Shown piece by piece: positions 1-7,031 of a stretch of 64,000 nt of DNA. The notes under the pieces are model-generated. The model was not told where the DNA came from. It worked only from the letters and a program-made list of their open reading frames with translations, and made no database searches. The translations under genes were made by a program, and so were the position numbers. This DNA is from Brachyspira sp949287565 (GTDB lineage: Bacteria; Spirochaetota; Brachyspiria; Brachyspirales; Brachyspiraceae): the NCBI RefSeq assembly GCF_036997615.1, contig NZ_JAWLQA010000003.1, one strand, 5' to 3'. Numbering within the stretch: the stretch's first letter is position 1; every line of letters begins with the position of its first letter.

Positions 1-1
1 A

Positions 2-472
2 GATTCTTTTATTTTTAATGATGTAAAAATCTTTCAATGCTCAAAATGCAAAAGAACATATTTTACTAATCCTTCAACTGCCGTAGGAGTTGTAATAGAA
101 ACTCCTAATGGTATAGTATTCGTTGAAAGAGGAATAGAACCAAAAAAAGGTTATATAGATATGCCTGGAGGTTTTTGCGAACCTTATGAAAGAGTTGAGG
201 ATAGTGCCGTAAGAGAAGTTCTTGAAGAAACAAATATAAAATTGAATGATATAGACTTTTTAATGAGCGGATATAATGAATATATATATGATAATGTTAT
301 GTATGTTACAACAGATATATTCTTTTATTCAAAATTAGATTATATACCAAATACCGCTCCAAATGATGATGCTTCTAAAGTTATTTTTATAAAAAGAGAA
401 GATATTGATTTTGAAAAAATAGCTTTTGAATCTGCAAAAGAGGCTTTTTCTTATTATATTAAAAATTTTTAA
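2..472 (+). CDS. Nudix hydrolase with N-terminal zinc-ribbon-like motif (5' end outside window)
   Basis: The frame is open to the left edge, so the start lies outside the window. The visible N-terminal part has a CxxC pair (CSKC, encoded near nt 38-49) that looks like half of a zinc ribbon, as in NADH-pyrophosphatase-like or MutT-like Nudix proteins. The Nudix box follows as GGFCEPYE, seven residues, then REVLEET, which fits G-x5-E-x7-RE-U-x-EE except that the usual following Gly is Asn. Such enzymes cleave nucleoside diphosphates linked to another moiety; the substrate cannot be told from sequence. The first ATG in frame (161) falls just before the Nudix box and would remove the first beta strands, so it is not the real start. 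lepB follows 28 bases downstream on the same strand. Confidence 0.85.
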   Translation, partial: DSFIFNDVKIFQCSKCKRTYFTNPSTAVGVVIETPNGIVFVERGIEPKKGYIDMPGGFCEPYERVEDSAVREVLEETNIKLNDIDFLMSGYNEYIYDNVMYVTTDIFFYSKLDYIPNTAPNDDASKVIFIKREDIDFEKIAFESAKEAFSYYIKNF

Positions 473-500
473 TTTTTTATTAATTAACAATATTTCAATT

Positions 501-1037
501 ATGATGAATAAAAAACAAATTTTAGAAATAATATTGGCTTCCTTAAGCGCCATTTTGATAGCAGGATTCATTAGAATATTTTTCTTTGATACTTATATTG
601 TTACTAATAAATCTATGGAGCCTACTTTTTTTGAAGGAGATCAGATACTTCTTTTGAAAAAAAATTTCGTATTTAATAGAATTAAAAACTTTGATGTTAT
701 AGTATTCAATTATAATGATACCAATCTTGTAAAAAGAGTTATAGGAACAGAAGGCGATAAAGTAGAAATAAAAGACGGCGGACTTTATCTAAACGATAAA
801 CTTATAGAACATGAATATTATATATTTTCAAATGAAGATAATGGACTATATATTTTAGGAAATAATCAGTATTTTGTTTTAGGTGATAATATAAAAGTAA
901 GCGAGGACAGCAGATATTTCGGGCTTATAGATGAAAAAGACATAAAAGGACAGGTTATACTAATATTCAGCCCTAAAAAAAGATTTCAGTTATTTAACAA
1001 TATTTTTCATCATCATAATAATAATATTTCAGAATAA
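501..1037 (+). CDS. lepB: Signal peptidase I (S26 family)
   Basis: This is the membrane protease that removes signal peptides from exported proteins. One N-terminal membrane segment (about residues 8-29) is followed by the family boxes: SMEP with the nucleophile Ser38, LVKRVIG with the general base Lys78, and LGDN followed by SEDSR near residues 128-138. At 178 residues it is a short, Gram-positive-like form. ATG 501 is chosen (504 is an equally placed ATG); the same frame is open upstream to 426, but that extension overlaps the Nudix gene and adds no family sequence. No clear Shine-Dalgarno is visible, so it may be translated by coupling from the Nudix gene 28 bases upstream. The C-terminus is His/Asn-rich. 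Confidence 0.92.
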   Translation: MMNKKQILEIILASLSAILIAGFIRIFFFDTYIVTNKSMEPTFFEGDQILLLKKNFVFNRIKNFDVIVFNYNDTNLVKRVIGTEGDKVEIKDGGLYLNDKLIEHEYYIFSNEDNGLYILGNNQYFVLGDNIKVSEDSRYFGLIDEKDIKGQVILIFSPKKRFQLFNNIFHHHNNNISE

Positions 1038-1042
1038 ATTTA

Positions 1043-1372
1043 TTATACAAATATCACCTGAACCAAAAACATATAAAGTACAGTACCTGCTCCTATACTT
1101 ATAAGTACATTTCTTTTTATTATATGCAAAACCACTATAACTGCTATAGATATTAATTCAGGTATGGCATAAGGAAATTTTATTATATTGATATCTTTAA
1201 GACAATATATCACAAGAAGTGCTATCATAGAATAAGGAAGTACTTTACCCAAAAACTGAACATATTTATTTTCAGATAATGATTTATTTATTATGAGAAA
1301 AGGAAGAAACCTAAGGAAAGCAGTTCCAATTACAATCATTAAAGCAGTTATTAACATTTCTGTATTATTCAT
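1043..1372 (-). CDS. azlD: AzlD-family branched-chain amino acid exporter subunit
   Basis: This small membrane protein of about 109 residues has four predicted hydrophobic segments, typical of AzlD, the partner of AzlC in branched-chain amino acid or analogue export. ATG 1372 gives an 8-base overlap with the azlC stop, typical of translational coupling. An alternative ATG at 1390 would give 115 residues and a 26-base overlap. It is the last gene of a leftward cutC-azlC-azlD set and ends 5 bases from the convergent lepB stop, leaving no room for a separate terminator. Confidence 0.85.
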   Translation of the reverse strand: MNNTEMLITALMIVIGTAFLRFLPFLIINKSLSENKYVQFLGKVLPYSMIALLVIYCLKDINIIKFPYAIPELISIAVIVVLHIIKRNVLISIGAGTVLYMFLVQVIFV

Positions 1373-2081
1373 ATATTTTTCCGTCTTCATTATTATATTT
1401 ATAAACTACGCTTATAGATATGAATATTAATACCATAGCAAGTATTATAAATATATTAGTTTTAAATATTAAAATAGGTATTGAACAAATAAGCCCAATC
1501 AAAGCACCTCTATGATCTTTACTTTCAAGCCATTGTTCTGTAAATATCACAACAAATAAAGCAGTTAAAACAAAATCAAGCCCTTTAGTATTGAAAGTTA
1601 TAAAAGAGCCTATTAAACAGCCTAACAATGTACCTATATTCCAATACATATGATTTATGAAAGACACAAAGAAAAGAAATGCGTTTTTATTGATATTTTC
1701 CGGTATATCAGCAGAACATAGTATTGAAAAAGTTTCATCGCTTAAAGCAAACATCAAATAAGGTTTTATAATTCCTGTATTTTGAAATTTTGATACAAGA
1801 GATATTCCATAAAACCCTACTCTTGAATTAACTATTAATGTAAGTATAAAAGCGTATAGTGGATTAAAAGGAGCTAAAAATAAATAATTAATAGCCGTAT
1901 ACTGCATGCTTCCGCAATATGCAAATAAACTTAAAAAAACTGCAAGCCAAGTATCAAGACCTTTAGCTTTCATGAGTACACCATAAGCCATACCCAAAAA
2001 TATATACCCTACAAGAACAGGTATAGTATAAGGAAATGCATATTTTAATGCTGAAATTAAATCATGTTTTTTAGTATTCAT
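1365..2081 (-). CDS. azlC: AzlC-family branched-chain amino acid exporter, large subunit
   Basis: The 238-residue polytopic membrane protein matches the AzlC family. The N-terminal part carries the conserved region from PVLVGYIFLGMAYGVL, and YCGSMQYTAINYLF follows, corresponding to the AzlC SLVFAGASQF region. It is expected to form an inner-membrane export complex with AzlD. The start is 1 base from the stop of cutC, and azlD overlaps its end, so the three genes look like one transcript. Substrate is inferred from the family only. Confidence 0.88.
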   Translation of the reverse strand: MNTKKHDLISALKYAFPYTIPVLVGYIFLGMAYGVLMKAKGLDTWLAVFLSLFAYCGSMQYTAINYLFLAPFNPLYAFILTLIVNSRVGFYGISLVSKFQNTGIIKPYLMFALSDETFSILCSADIPENINKNAFLFFVSFINHMYWNIGTLLGCLIGSFITFNTKGLDFVLTALFVVIFTEQWLESKDHRGALIGLICSIPILIFKTNIFIILAMVLIFISISVVYKYNNEDGKIYE

Positions 2082-2082
2082 A

Positions 2083-2820
2083 TTATAACTTTGATTTTAT
2101 ATTCTTCACTTTGTTTTCATCGGTATATTTAACGCTGAACTCCGGAGGTCTTAAAGCTGCTCCCATAAATACATTTTCATTTCTATATTCCATTAAACTA
2201 TTAACTGTTTTATTTGCAGTCATATGATATTCATTAGCTTTTACAGTGTCTTTTATATATTCAATATTTCTTTCATTTATTCCGCTTCCAGGCATTATTA
2301 TTATTTTATCATTATATTTTTCAACCAATTCTTTTAATTTTATTATACCGCTCATAACATTAGCCTCGCCTCCGGAAGTGAGTATTCTCTCAAAACCTAA
2401 TGATATTATGTCTTCACATGCTTTATTTAAATCAGAACTTACATCTATTGCCCTATGAAAAGTAGCTTTATTAGTTCCCCATAAATCTAATAATATAGAA
2501 CATCTTTCTTTATCAACTCTGCCCTCTTTTGTAAGTATGCCGAATACTATTCCATCAATTTTTAATTCTTTCATGAGTTTTATTTCTTTTTTCATTATTT
2601 CAAATTCAATATCATCATAGCAGAAATCTCCGCCTCTAGGACGAACCATTGCATATATTGGAGCATTTACTTTTTCTCTTGCTAATTCTAAAACACCATA
2701 ACTAGGAGTAGTGCCTCCTTCAAACATATTGCCGCAAAGCTCAAGTCTGTCAGCTCCGCCTTTTTCAGCATTTATGCAAGACTGAACAGAATCAACACAT
2801 ATTTCTATTTTTGTATTCAT
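2083..2820 (-). CDS. cutC: CutC family protein (copper homeostasis family, TIM barrel)
   Basis: This 245-residue protein shows the CutC signature: an N-terminal EICVDSVQSCINAEKGGADR segment, the ELCGNMFEGGTTPS motif, MVRPRGGDFCY, and a C-terminal NEYHMTANK motif. CutC proteins are cytoplasmic TIM barrels originally linked to copper tolerance. The true biochemical role is unsettled, so the name is a family label. First gene of a leftward set with azlCD. Start ATG 2820 is preceded on its strand by AAAGGGCATTGTT, giving a weak ribosome binding site. Confidence 0.9.
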   Translation of the reverse strand: MNTKIEICVDSVQSCINAEKGGADRLELCGNMFEGGTTPSYGVLELAREKVNAPIYAMVRPRGGDFCYDDIEFEIMKKEIKLMKELKIDGIVFGILTKEGRVDKERCSILLDLWGTNKATFHRAIDVSSDLNKACEDIISLGFERILTSGGEANVMSGIIKLKELVEKYNDKIIIMPGSGINERNIEYIKDTVKANEYHMTANKTVNSLMEYRNENVFMGAALRPPEFSVKYTDENKVKNIKSKL

Positions 2821-2869
2821 AACAATGCCCTTTATAAATTAATTAAAACATATCAATTATACTAGAAAA

Positions 2870-2898
2870 TTGCCAATTGTCAAAATATATTATATAAT
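2870..2898 (+). promoter_or_regulatory. Sigma70-type promoter for the DUF3298-like gene
   Basis: TTGCCA at 2870-2875 and TATAAT at 2893-2898 are separated by 17 bases, in the cutC/DUF3298 spacer and correctly placed 36 bases before the start at 2934. AAGGATTAGG before the ATG provides a ribosome binding site. Confidence 0.6.
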
Positions 2899-2933
2899 CC
2901 ATCTGCATCTATTTTATAATAAGGATTAGGTTT

Positions 2934-4025
2934 ATGAAAAAAATATTTATAATGTTATTACTTAATATAATATACATATCTGCTTTTGCTGATACTACCA
3001 ATATAACAAAGCATTTATTTTTTACTCTTGAAGGAAGCATTGATAAATATCCTATTACAATAAATATACATATTCAAGATCCTGATAATATTACAGAAAA
3101 TAAAAAGTCTAATATAGATGGATATTATAAATATAATAATGTTAATACTCCAATACCTATAAGCGGAGAAATGGATAAAAATACTATTAAATTTACTGCC
3201 TTTGATTATGATAATTCTAATAAAAAAGAAGAATTCAGCTTTAAAATAAATAGCAGTCAGTTAAATAATATTATTAATTTAGGAAACGGCAAAAAGAATA
3301 TTAATTTAAAAGGAAGCTGGCAAAATAACAATAAAAAATTAAGCTGTAATATAGAAACTGTAAAACCTTTAGGGGATAAAATACATACAGTCTATGATAT
3401 ATCTGTTTCTAAAGAATATAAAGATAAAACTTATGGTTTATCTACACTTTATATAGAAAATTTAAAATCATCTATATATGAAGGTGAAATCATAAACAAA
3501 ATAAACAATACCAATGAGATGATTAAAAAGATTAATGATGATATTGCTAAAATAAATTTTAATGAAGAAGAAATTTTTCACGAAGTTAATTTTTATAATT
3601 TTTATAACAAATTTTTTAATGATAATATTTTATGTTATACAAGCAGTAGAGAATACTATTATGGAGGAGCATATCCTGATACTGCAATATCACATTTTAC
3701 ATTAGATATTAATAAATTAGAAATAAAAATATTAACTTTATCAGATTTCGTAAATGACAGCGATAAATTTAGAAAAGCTTTGCAAAGTGAAATAGATAAA
3801 CATTATAAAGAAATTGGAGAAGATGATTTTACTATTGATGTAATAAATAAATCTGATAGTTATTATGCTGAAACTTTAATGTCAAGAAATGTTGCAATTA
3901 CCAGATATTCTGACGGCATTAATTTGCATATAATGTTTGAGCTTCCTCATGTTGTTAGAGCACTTGATGATTTTGAAATATCTTTTGAAAAATTAAAGCC
4001 TTATTTAAAAAAGAATATTTATTGA
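2934..4025 (+). CDS. Secreted protein with DUF3298 (RsiV-like) C-terminal domain
   Basis: The 363-residue product starts with a signal peptide (hydrophobic residues 4-17, likely cleavage after SAFA). Residues about 20-140 form a beta-rich region of unknown family. Residues about 150-360 resemble the DUF3298/DUF4163 pair found in RsiV and in many secreted proteins: a conserved Tyr/Gly-rich turn (EYYYGGAYPD, where RsiV has YGGAHPN), LTLSDFVNDSD, then a C-terminal strand HIMFELPHVVRALDDFEISF. RsiV binds lysozyme, but nothing here shows a linked sigma factor, so the role is unknown. The protein probably acts in the periplasm or outer envelope. Confidence 0.6.
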   Translation: MKKIFIMLLLNIIYISAFADTTNITKHLFFTLEGSIDKYPITINIHIQDPDNITENKKSNIDGYYKYNNVNTPIPISGEMDKNTIKFTAFDYDNSNKKEEFSFKINSSQLNNIINLGNGKKNINLKGSWQNNNKKLSCNIETVKPLGDKIHTVYDISVSKEYKDKTYGLSTLYIENLKSSIYEGEIINKINNTNEMIKKINDDIAKINFNEEEIFHEVNFYNFYNKFFNDNILCYTSSREYYYGGAYPDTAISHFTLDINKLEIKILTLSDFVNDSDKFRKALQSEIDKHYKEIGEDDFTIDVINKSDSYYAETLMSRNVAITRYSDGINLHIMFELPHVVRALDDFEISFEKLKPYLKKNIY

Positions 4026-4065
4026 TTATTTTATTAATAATATTATAAATCAAAACTATCAGACT

Positions 4066-4094
4066 TTGACAAATTGGAATGTTTTTATTATAAT
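4066..4094 (+). promoter_or_regulatory. Consensus promoter placed for a leaderless transcript of the Rpn-like gene
   Basis: TTGACA (4066-4071), a 17-base spacer and TATAAT (4089-4094) form a near-perfect sigma70 promoter. The expected transcription start, 6-8 bases past the -10 box, falls at about 4100-4102, exactly on ATG 4101. It also rules out ATG 4074 as the start, because that codon lies inside the promoter spacer. Confidence 0.6.
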
Positions 4095-4100
4095 AGGTAT

Positions 4101-5007
4101 ATGGAAAAGAAATCAAATATAAAACAAATAAAATATTTTAATCCTTTAAATGATTATTTTATACGATATCTTTTCACAGATAAGGGAAGCAGTGAAGGTA
4201 TACTTTTAGATTTTATTAATTCTATAATGATTAATGCTAATATGAAGACTTTTCGTTCTGTTGAAATTTTAACCCCATCGCCAAAGGCGGGCAGTCGCCT
4301 TAATTTGAAAAAGAATAGAAATTTAAAAGAGACTATTGCACAGAAGGTGGGCAGACGCCTAGATGTTAAATGTATTACACAAAACGGTTCAGTTGTTATA
4401 ATAGAAATTCAGTTACAAGGTAATTCAAGATTCCCAGAAAGAATACTTTATTATTGGGCTGCTAATTATAGTAAATTATTAAAACATGGTGAAAAATATG
4501 ATGAACTTACTCCTGTTATAAGTATTAATTTACTCAATTTCAATTTAGATAAAAGTAAAAATATACATTCCTGCTATATGCTTTATGAAATGAATAATAA
4601 AAAGTTATTAACCGATCATTTACAAATACATATAATAGAGTTAAAAAAATTCAAGAAAAACATATTAACTAAAGATTTAAATTGCTGGTTAAAAATGTTT
4701 ACAAGCAAAAATTTGGAGGCTTCTATGTCTGAAATAGTAAAAGAAAAACCTATAATGGAAGAAGTACAAAAAAAATATAATAATTTTGTCAAAAGTAAAT
4801 TAATGATGATGGAATATGAATGGTAATCAAATAATGCTTGATGAAGAAAGAAGATTAGGAATTGAAGAAGGAATTAAGAAAGGTATAGAACAAGGTAAGA
4901 AGGAACAGCAAATATCTATAGCTAAAAGCTTAAAAAATGCAGGCATAGATATAAAAATCATAAGTGAAAACACAGGATTAAGTATAGAAGAAATAAAAAA
5001 CTTGTGA
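4101..5007 (+). pseudogene. Rpn-family PD-(D/E)XK nuclease, frameshifted near its C-terminus
   Basis: The protein begins NIKQIKYFNPLNDYFIRYLF and carries the Rpn/PDDEXK_2 core: LDVKCITQNG with the catalytic Asp, EIQLQGN with the E-x-Q element, then RILYYWAANYSKLL. Rpn proteins are recombination-promoting DNA nucleases, commonly mis-annotated as transposases. The first frame stops at 4824-4826. The next frame, overlapping from 4816, continues with the standard Rpn tail (DEERRLGIEEGIKKG, then a helical end ending IEEIKNL). Skipping T4824 joins the frames smoothly as EYEWNQIMLDEE, so a single-base insertion is the simplest explanation. The catalytic core is upstream of the shift and could still be made as a 241-residue protein. 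Two in-frame seven-codon inserts sit at 4278-4298 and 4338-4358. ATG 4101 is chosen from family alignment and the promoter position. Confidence 0.75.
4278..4358 (+). repeat. Two related in-frame 21-bp inserts inside the Rpn-like gene
   Basis: Copy 1 (4278-4298, SPKAGSR) and copy 2 (4338-4358, AQKVGRR) are 21 bp each, start exactly 60 bp apart, and match at 15 of 21 positions; both end GGGCAG-W-CGC and are followed by CT. They are far richer in G and C than the gene around them. Copy 2 lies directly before the catalytic LDVKC motif. From memory of the family, other members lack both segments (for example, a shorter KETI-xDVKC junction), so these look like insertions of a short element; this part is inference. 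Confidence 0.6.
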
Positions 5008-5009
5008 GC

Positions 5010-5033
5010 GTCTAGTAAATTTATTTACTAGAC
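5010..5033 (+). terminator. Hairpin after the Rpn-like gene
   Basis: A 10-bp perfect stem (GTCTAGTAAA with TTTACTAGAC) and a 4-base loop directly follow the stop at 5007. A T-run appears only after another 18 bases, so termination may be weak. Confidence 0.5.
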
Positions 5034-5111
5034 ATAAATAGCAAGCAAGTTTTTTATGTATAAATAATAATAAAAAAACTATAATAGATTTGAATTTATT
5101 TTTAAAATAAA

Positions 5112-5145
5112 AAGAGCTTCTATATAACAATATATAAAAGCTCTT
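5112..5145 (-). terminator. Terminator of the glutathione peroxidase gene
   Basis: AAGAGCTT-C-TATATA, loop ACAA, TATATA-A-AAGCTCTT forms a 14-bp stem 6 bases past the gpx stop. A-rich sequence on the plus strand gives U-rich RNA on the minus strand. Confidence 0.75.
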
Positions 5146-5151
5146 AATTTT

Positions 5152-5637
5152 TTATTCTTTTTTTAATAATTCGGCTACTATCTCATCAAGTTCTTCAGGC
5201 TTTACTCTAGGATCATAGCGTCCAACTATATTTCCTTGTCTATCTATTAAAAACTTACCGAAATTCCATCTTATTTTATCAACTCCTTCTTCAGTAGGCT
5301 TTTCAGTTCTTAAATAAGTAAATAAAGGATCAGCATTTTTACTATTAACTTTAACTTTGTCAAATAGTTTGAAAGTAATGCCGTATTTCTCCTTTCTAAA
5401 CTCAGCAATTTCTTCAATTGGTTCTTTAGCCTGTCCGCCAAATTGATTGCAAGGAAAGTCTAATATTTCAAAACCATCCTTTTTATATTTTTTGTATAAA
5501 TCCTGCAACGCAGAATATTGTTTTGTGAATCCTCATTTAGTAGCGGTATTAATTATAAGTAATACCTTTCCTTCATACTTTTTTAATTTCACATCTTTAC
5601 CTTCAGCATCTTTAACTGTGTAGTCATATATGCTCAT
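5152..5637 (-). CDS. gpx: Glutathione peroxidase with UGA (probable selenocysteine) at the catalytic position
   Basis: Reading the minus strand from ATG 5637 gives MSIYDYTVKDAEGKDV, then INTATK, an in-frame TGA (5535-5533, codon 35), and GFTKQYSALQDLY running on to the stop at 5152. The family motif at this point is N-x-A-S/T-K-U/C-G, so the TGA sits exactly where catalytic Sec or Cys is found. Other active-site residues are intact: Gln65 (PCNQFGG) and Trp124 (RWNFGKF). Cys63 could act as resolving Cys. Translated through the TGA the protein is 161 residues, normal for the family. ATG 5637 has a strong GGAGG site 5 bases upstream. A hairpin with a G-first loop lies 17-33 nt after the UGA. Role: reduction of peroxides in the cytoplasm, next to tpx. 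An automatic call would start at TTG 5508 and lose the active site. A nonsense mutation or sequencing error remains possible. Confidence 0.85.
5500..5516 (-). promoter_or_regulatory. Candidate bacterial SECIS hairpin in gpx mRNA
   Basis: On the minus strand the RNA folds as AUUCUGC, loop GUU, GCAGGAU: seven pairs including one G-U. The loop begins with G, 24 nt after the UGA. Bacterial SECIS elements are small hairpins just downstream of the UGA with a conserved guanosine in the apical loop at about 16-37 nt, so spacing and loop both fit. Folding was judged by eye. Confidence 0.5.
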
Positions 5638-5675
5638 ATTATCCTCCGTTTAAATGATATTTCATAGAAAATAAA

Positions 5676-5715
5676 AAGGCATAGTATATTAATTACACAT
5701 TAATTACCATGCCTT
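5676..5715 (-). terminator. Hairpin between tpx and gpx
   Basis: AAGGCAT pairs with ATGCCTT, with an inner ATTAAT/ATTAAT stem, 23 bases after the tpx stop on the minus strand. It would separate the tpx and gpx transcripts. Confidence 0.6.
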
Positions 5716-5737
5716 ACAATTATAATTCAATCAAAAA

Positions 5738-6235
5738 TTATAAAAGAGCTTTAGCAGCATTTAAAGCAGCTTCATAATCTGGTTCATTAGTGATTTCTGG
5801 AACATATTGAACGTATTTAACAACATTGTCTTTATCAAGTACAAATACAGCACGAGTAAGAAGTTGTAATTCTTTTAATAAAGTACCGAATTTTCTTCCG
5901 AAATCTTTTTGATTGTAGTCAGAAGCTACGATATGAGAATCAGCATTAGAAGCAGCACACCATCTAGCTTGAGCGAATGGTAAGTCAACTGATACTGTTA
6001 CAACTGTTACTCCTTTAAGAGAAGCAGCTTCTTTATTGAATCTTTTAGTTTGTACATCACATACTGGTGTATCCAAAGATGGTACAGAAGAAATGATTTT
6101 TACTGTATCACCTGCATCCTTTAAAGACCATGGGCTTAAATCTGTTTTTAATACTGTAAAATCTAAAGCTTTAGCTCCAACTGTTAATTGAGAACCTTCT
6201 AAATTTTGTGTTGCACCTTGAAATGTAACTGTCAT
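5738..6235 (-). CDS. tpx: Thiol peroxidase (Tpx, atypical 2-Cys peroxiredoxin)
   Basis: The 165-residue protein begins MTVTFQG and shows the Tpx signature: SVPSLDTPVCDVQTKRFN with the peroxidatic Cys, then ARWCAASNAD with the resolving Cys, and ELQLLTRAVFVLD near the C-terminus. It reduces lipid and alkyl peroxides using thioredoxin. ATG 6235 is used because AAGGAG precedes it by 6 bases; an upstream in-frame ATG at 6253 has no such site. Codon choice is strongly biased (GCT, GTT, ACT), suggesting high expression. It neighbours gpx, giving a two-gene peroxide defence block in which each gene has its own terminator. Confidence 0.95.
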   Translation of the reverse strand: MTVTFQGATQNLEGSQLTVGAKALDFTVLKTDLSPWSLKDAGDTVKIISSVPSLDTPVCDVQTKRFNKEAASLKGVTVVTVSVDLPFAQARWCAASNADSHIVASDYNQKDFGRKFGTLLKELQLLTRAVFVLDKDNVVKYVQYVPEITNEPDYEAALNAAKALL

Positions 6236-6348
6236 ATTTAACTCCTTAAACAATTATTTTATGTAAAAATTACAAATAATTATTAAATAAAATTATTTAA
6301 AGAAAATATATAATTATTAAAAAAAAAGTCAATAAAAAAATGTTGCAA

Positions 6349-7002
6349 TTATATTCTTTTTGATGATTCTAGTAGTTTTAGTCTTATTAAAAATTCTTTA
6401 TTGTATTTTATATCTATATTAACATCTTTTTTTGTGAAAGGATGAACAAAATGAATCTCCTTAGCAATTAAAGCAAAACCTTTCATTTTATAAATATCAG
6501 CATTTTTTGAGTATATTTTATCGCCTATTATAGGATGTCCAATATATGAAAGATGCACCCTTATTTGATGAGTCCTTCCTGTCAAAGGCTTTAACTCAAG
6601 CAAAGTATGTTCATTCAACCTTTTTAAAACCTTGTAATGAGTTATTGCTGATTCTCCGCCTTCTTTTACTGATAATGGAATTCTTTTATTAGGATTTTTT
6701 TTGTCAATGCCTATTGATATATCTATTGTACCTTTTTCCTTTTCTACTTTTCCCTGAACTATAGCATGATATACTTTATTAATGGTTTTATCTTTGAAAG
6801 ATTCTTCAAAATATTTTTTAGTTGCTTCATCTCTTGCAAGAATAACTATTCCTGAAGTAAATTTATCTATTCTATGAACTAAATATAAATTATCAATGTA
6901 AGTATATTCTTTCTTAATTACATTTATTAAATTATTGTCAACTTCTATTCCAGCTTCTTTATCAATGGCAATAAAATAATCATCTTCATAAATAATTTTC
7001 AT
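6349..7002 (-). CDS. RluA-family pseudouridine synthase
   Basis: The 217-residue protein carries the RluA catalytic motif as HRIDKFTSGIVILA (Asp is the catalytic residue), GRTHQIRVHLSYIGHPIIGDKIYS in the middle, and an ALIAKEIHFVHPF end. There is no N-terminal S4 domain, so it resembles the short RluA/TruC-like type that modifies rRNA or tRNA; the exact target cannot be assigned. It lies 30 bases downstream of the Maf-like glycosyltransferase gene on the same strand and may be cotranscribed. Confidence 0.9.
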   Translation of the reverse strand: MKIIYEDDYFIAIDKEAGIEVDNNLINVIKKEYTYIDNLYLVHRIDKFTSGIVILARDEATKKYFEESFKDKTINKVYHAIVQGKVEKEKGTIDISIGIDKKNPNKRIPLSVKEGGESAITHYKVLKRLNEHTLLELKPLTGRTHQIRVHLSYIGHPIIGDKIYSKNADIYKMKGFALIAKEIHFVHPFTKKDVNIDIKYNKEFLIRLKLLESSKRI

Positions 7003-7031
7003 TTTATATTCACTTTATAATTTTTATAATT

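Noticed and set aside
4074..4100. ATG 4074 as the start of the Rpn-like gene
   Set aside because: It lies within the -35/-10 spacer of the likely promoter, and its extra residues do not match the family.
5152..5508. Shorter glutathione peroxidase starting at TTG 5508
   Set aside because: It lacks the whole active-site strand and has no ribosome binding site; homology continues upstream through the TGA to ATG 5637.
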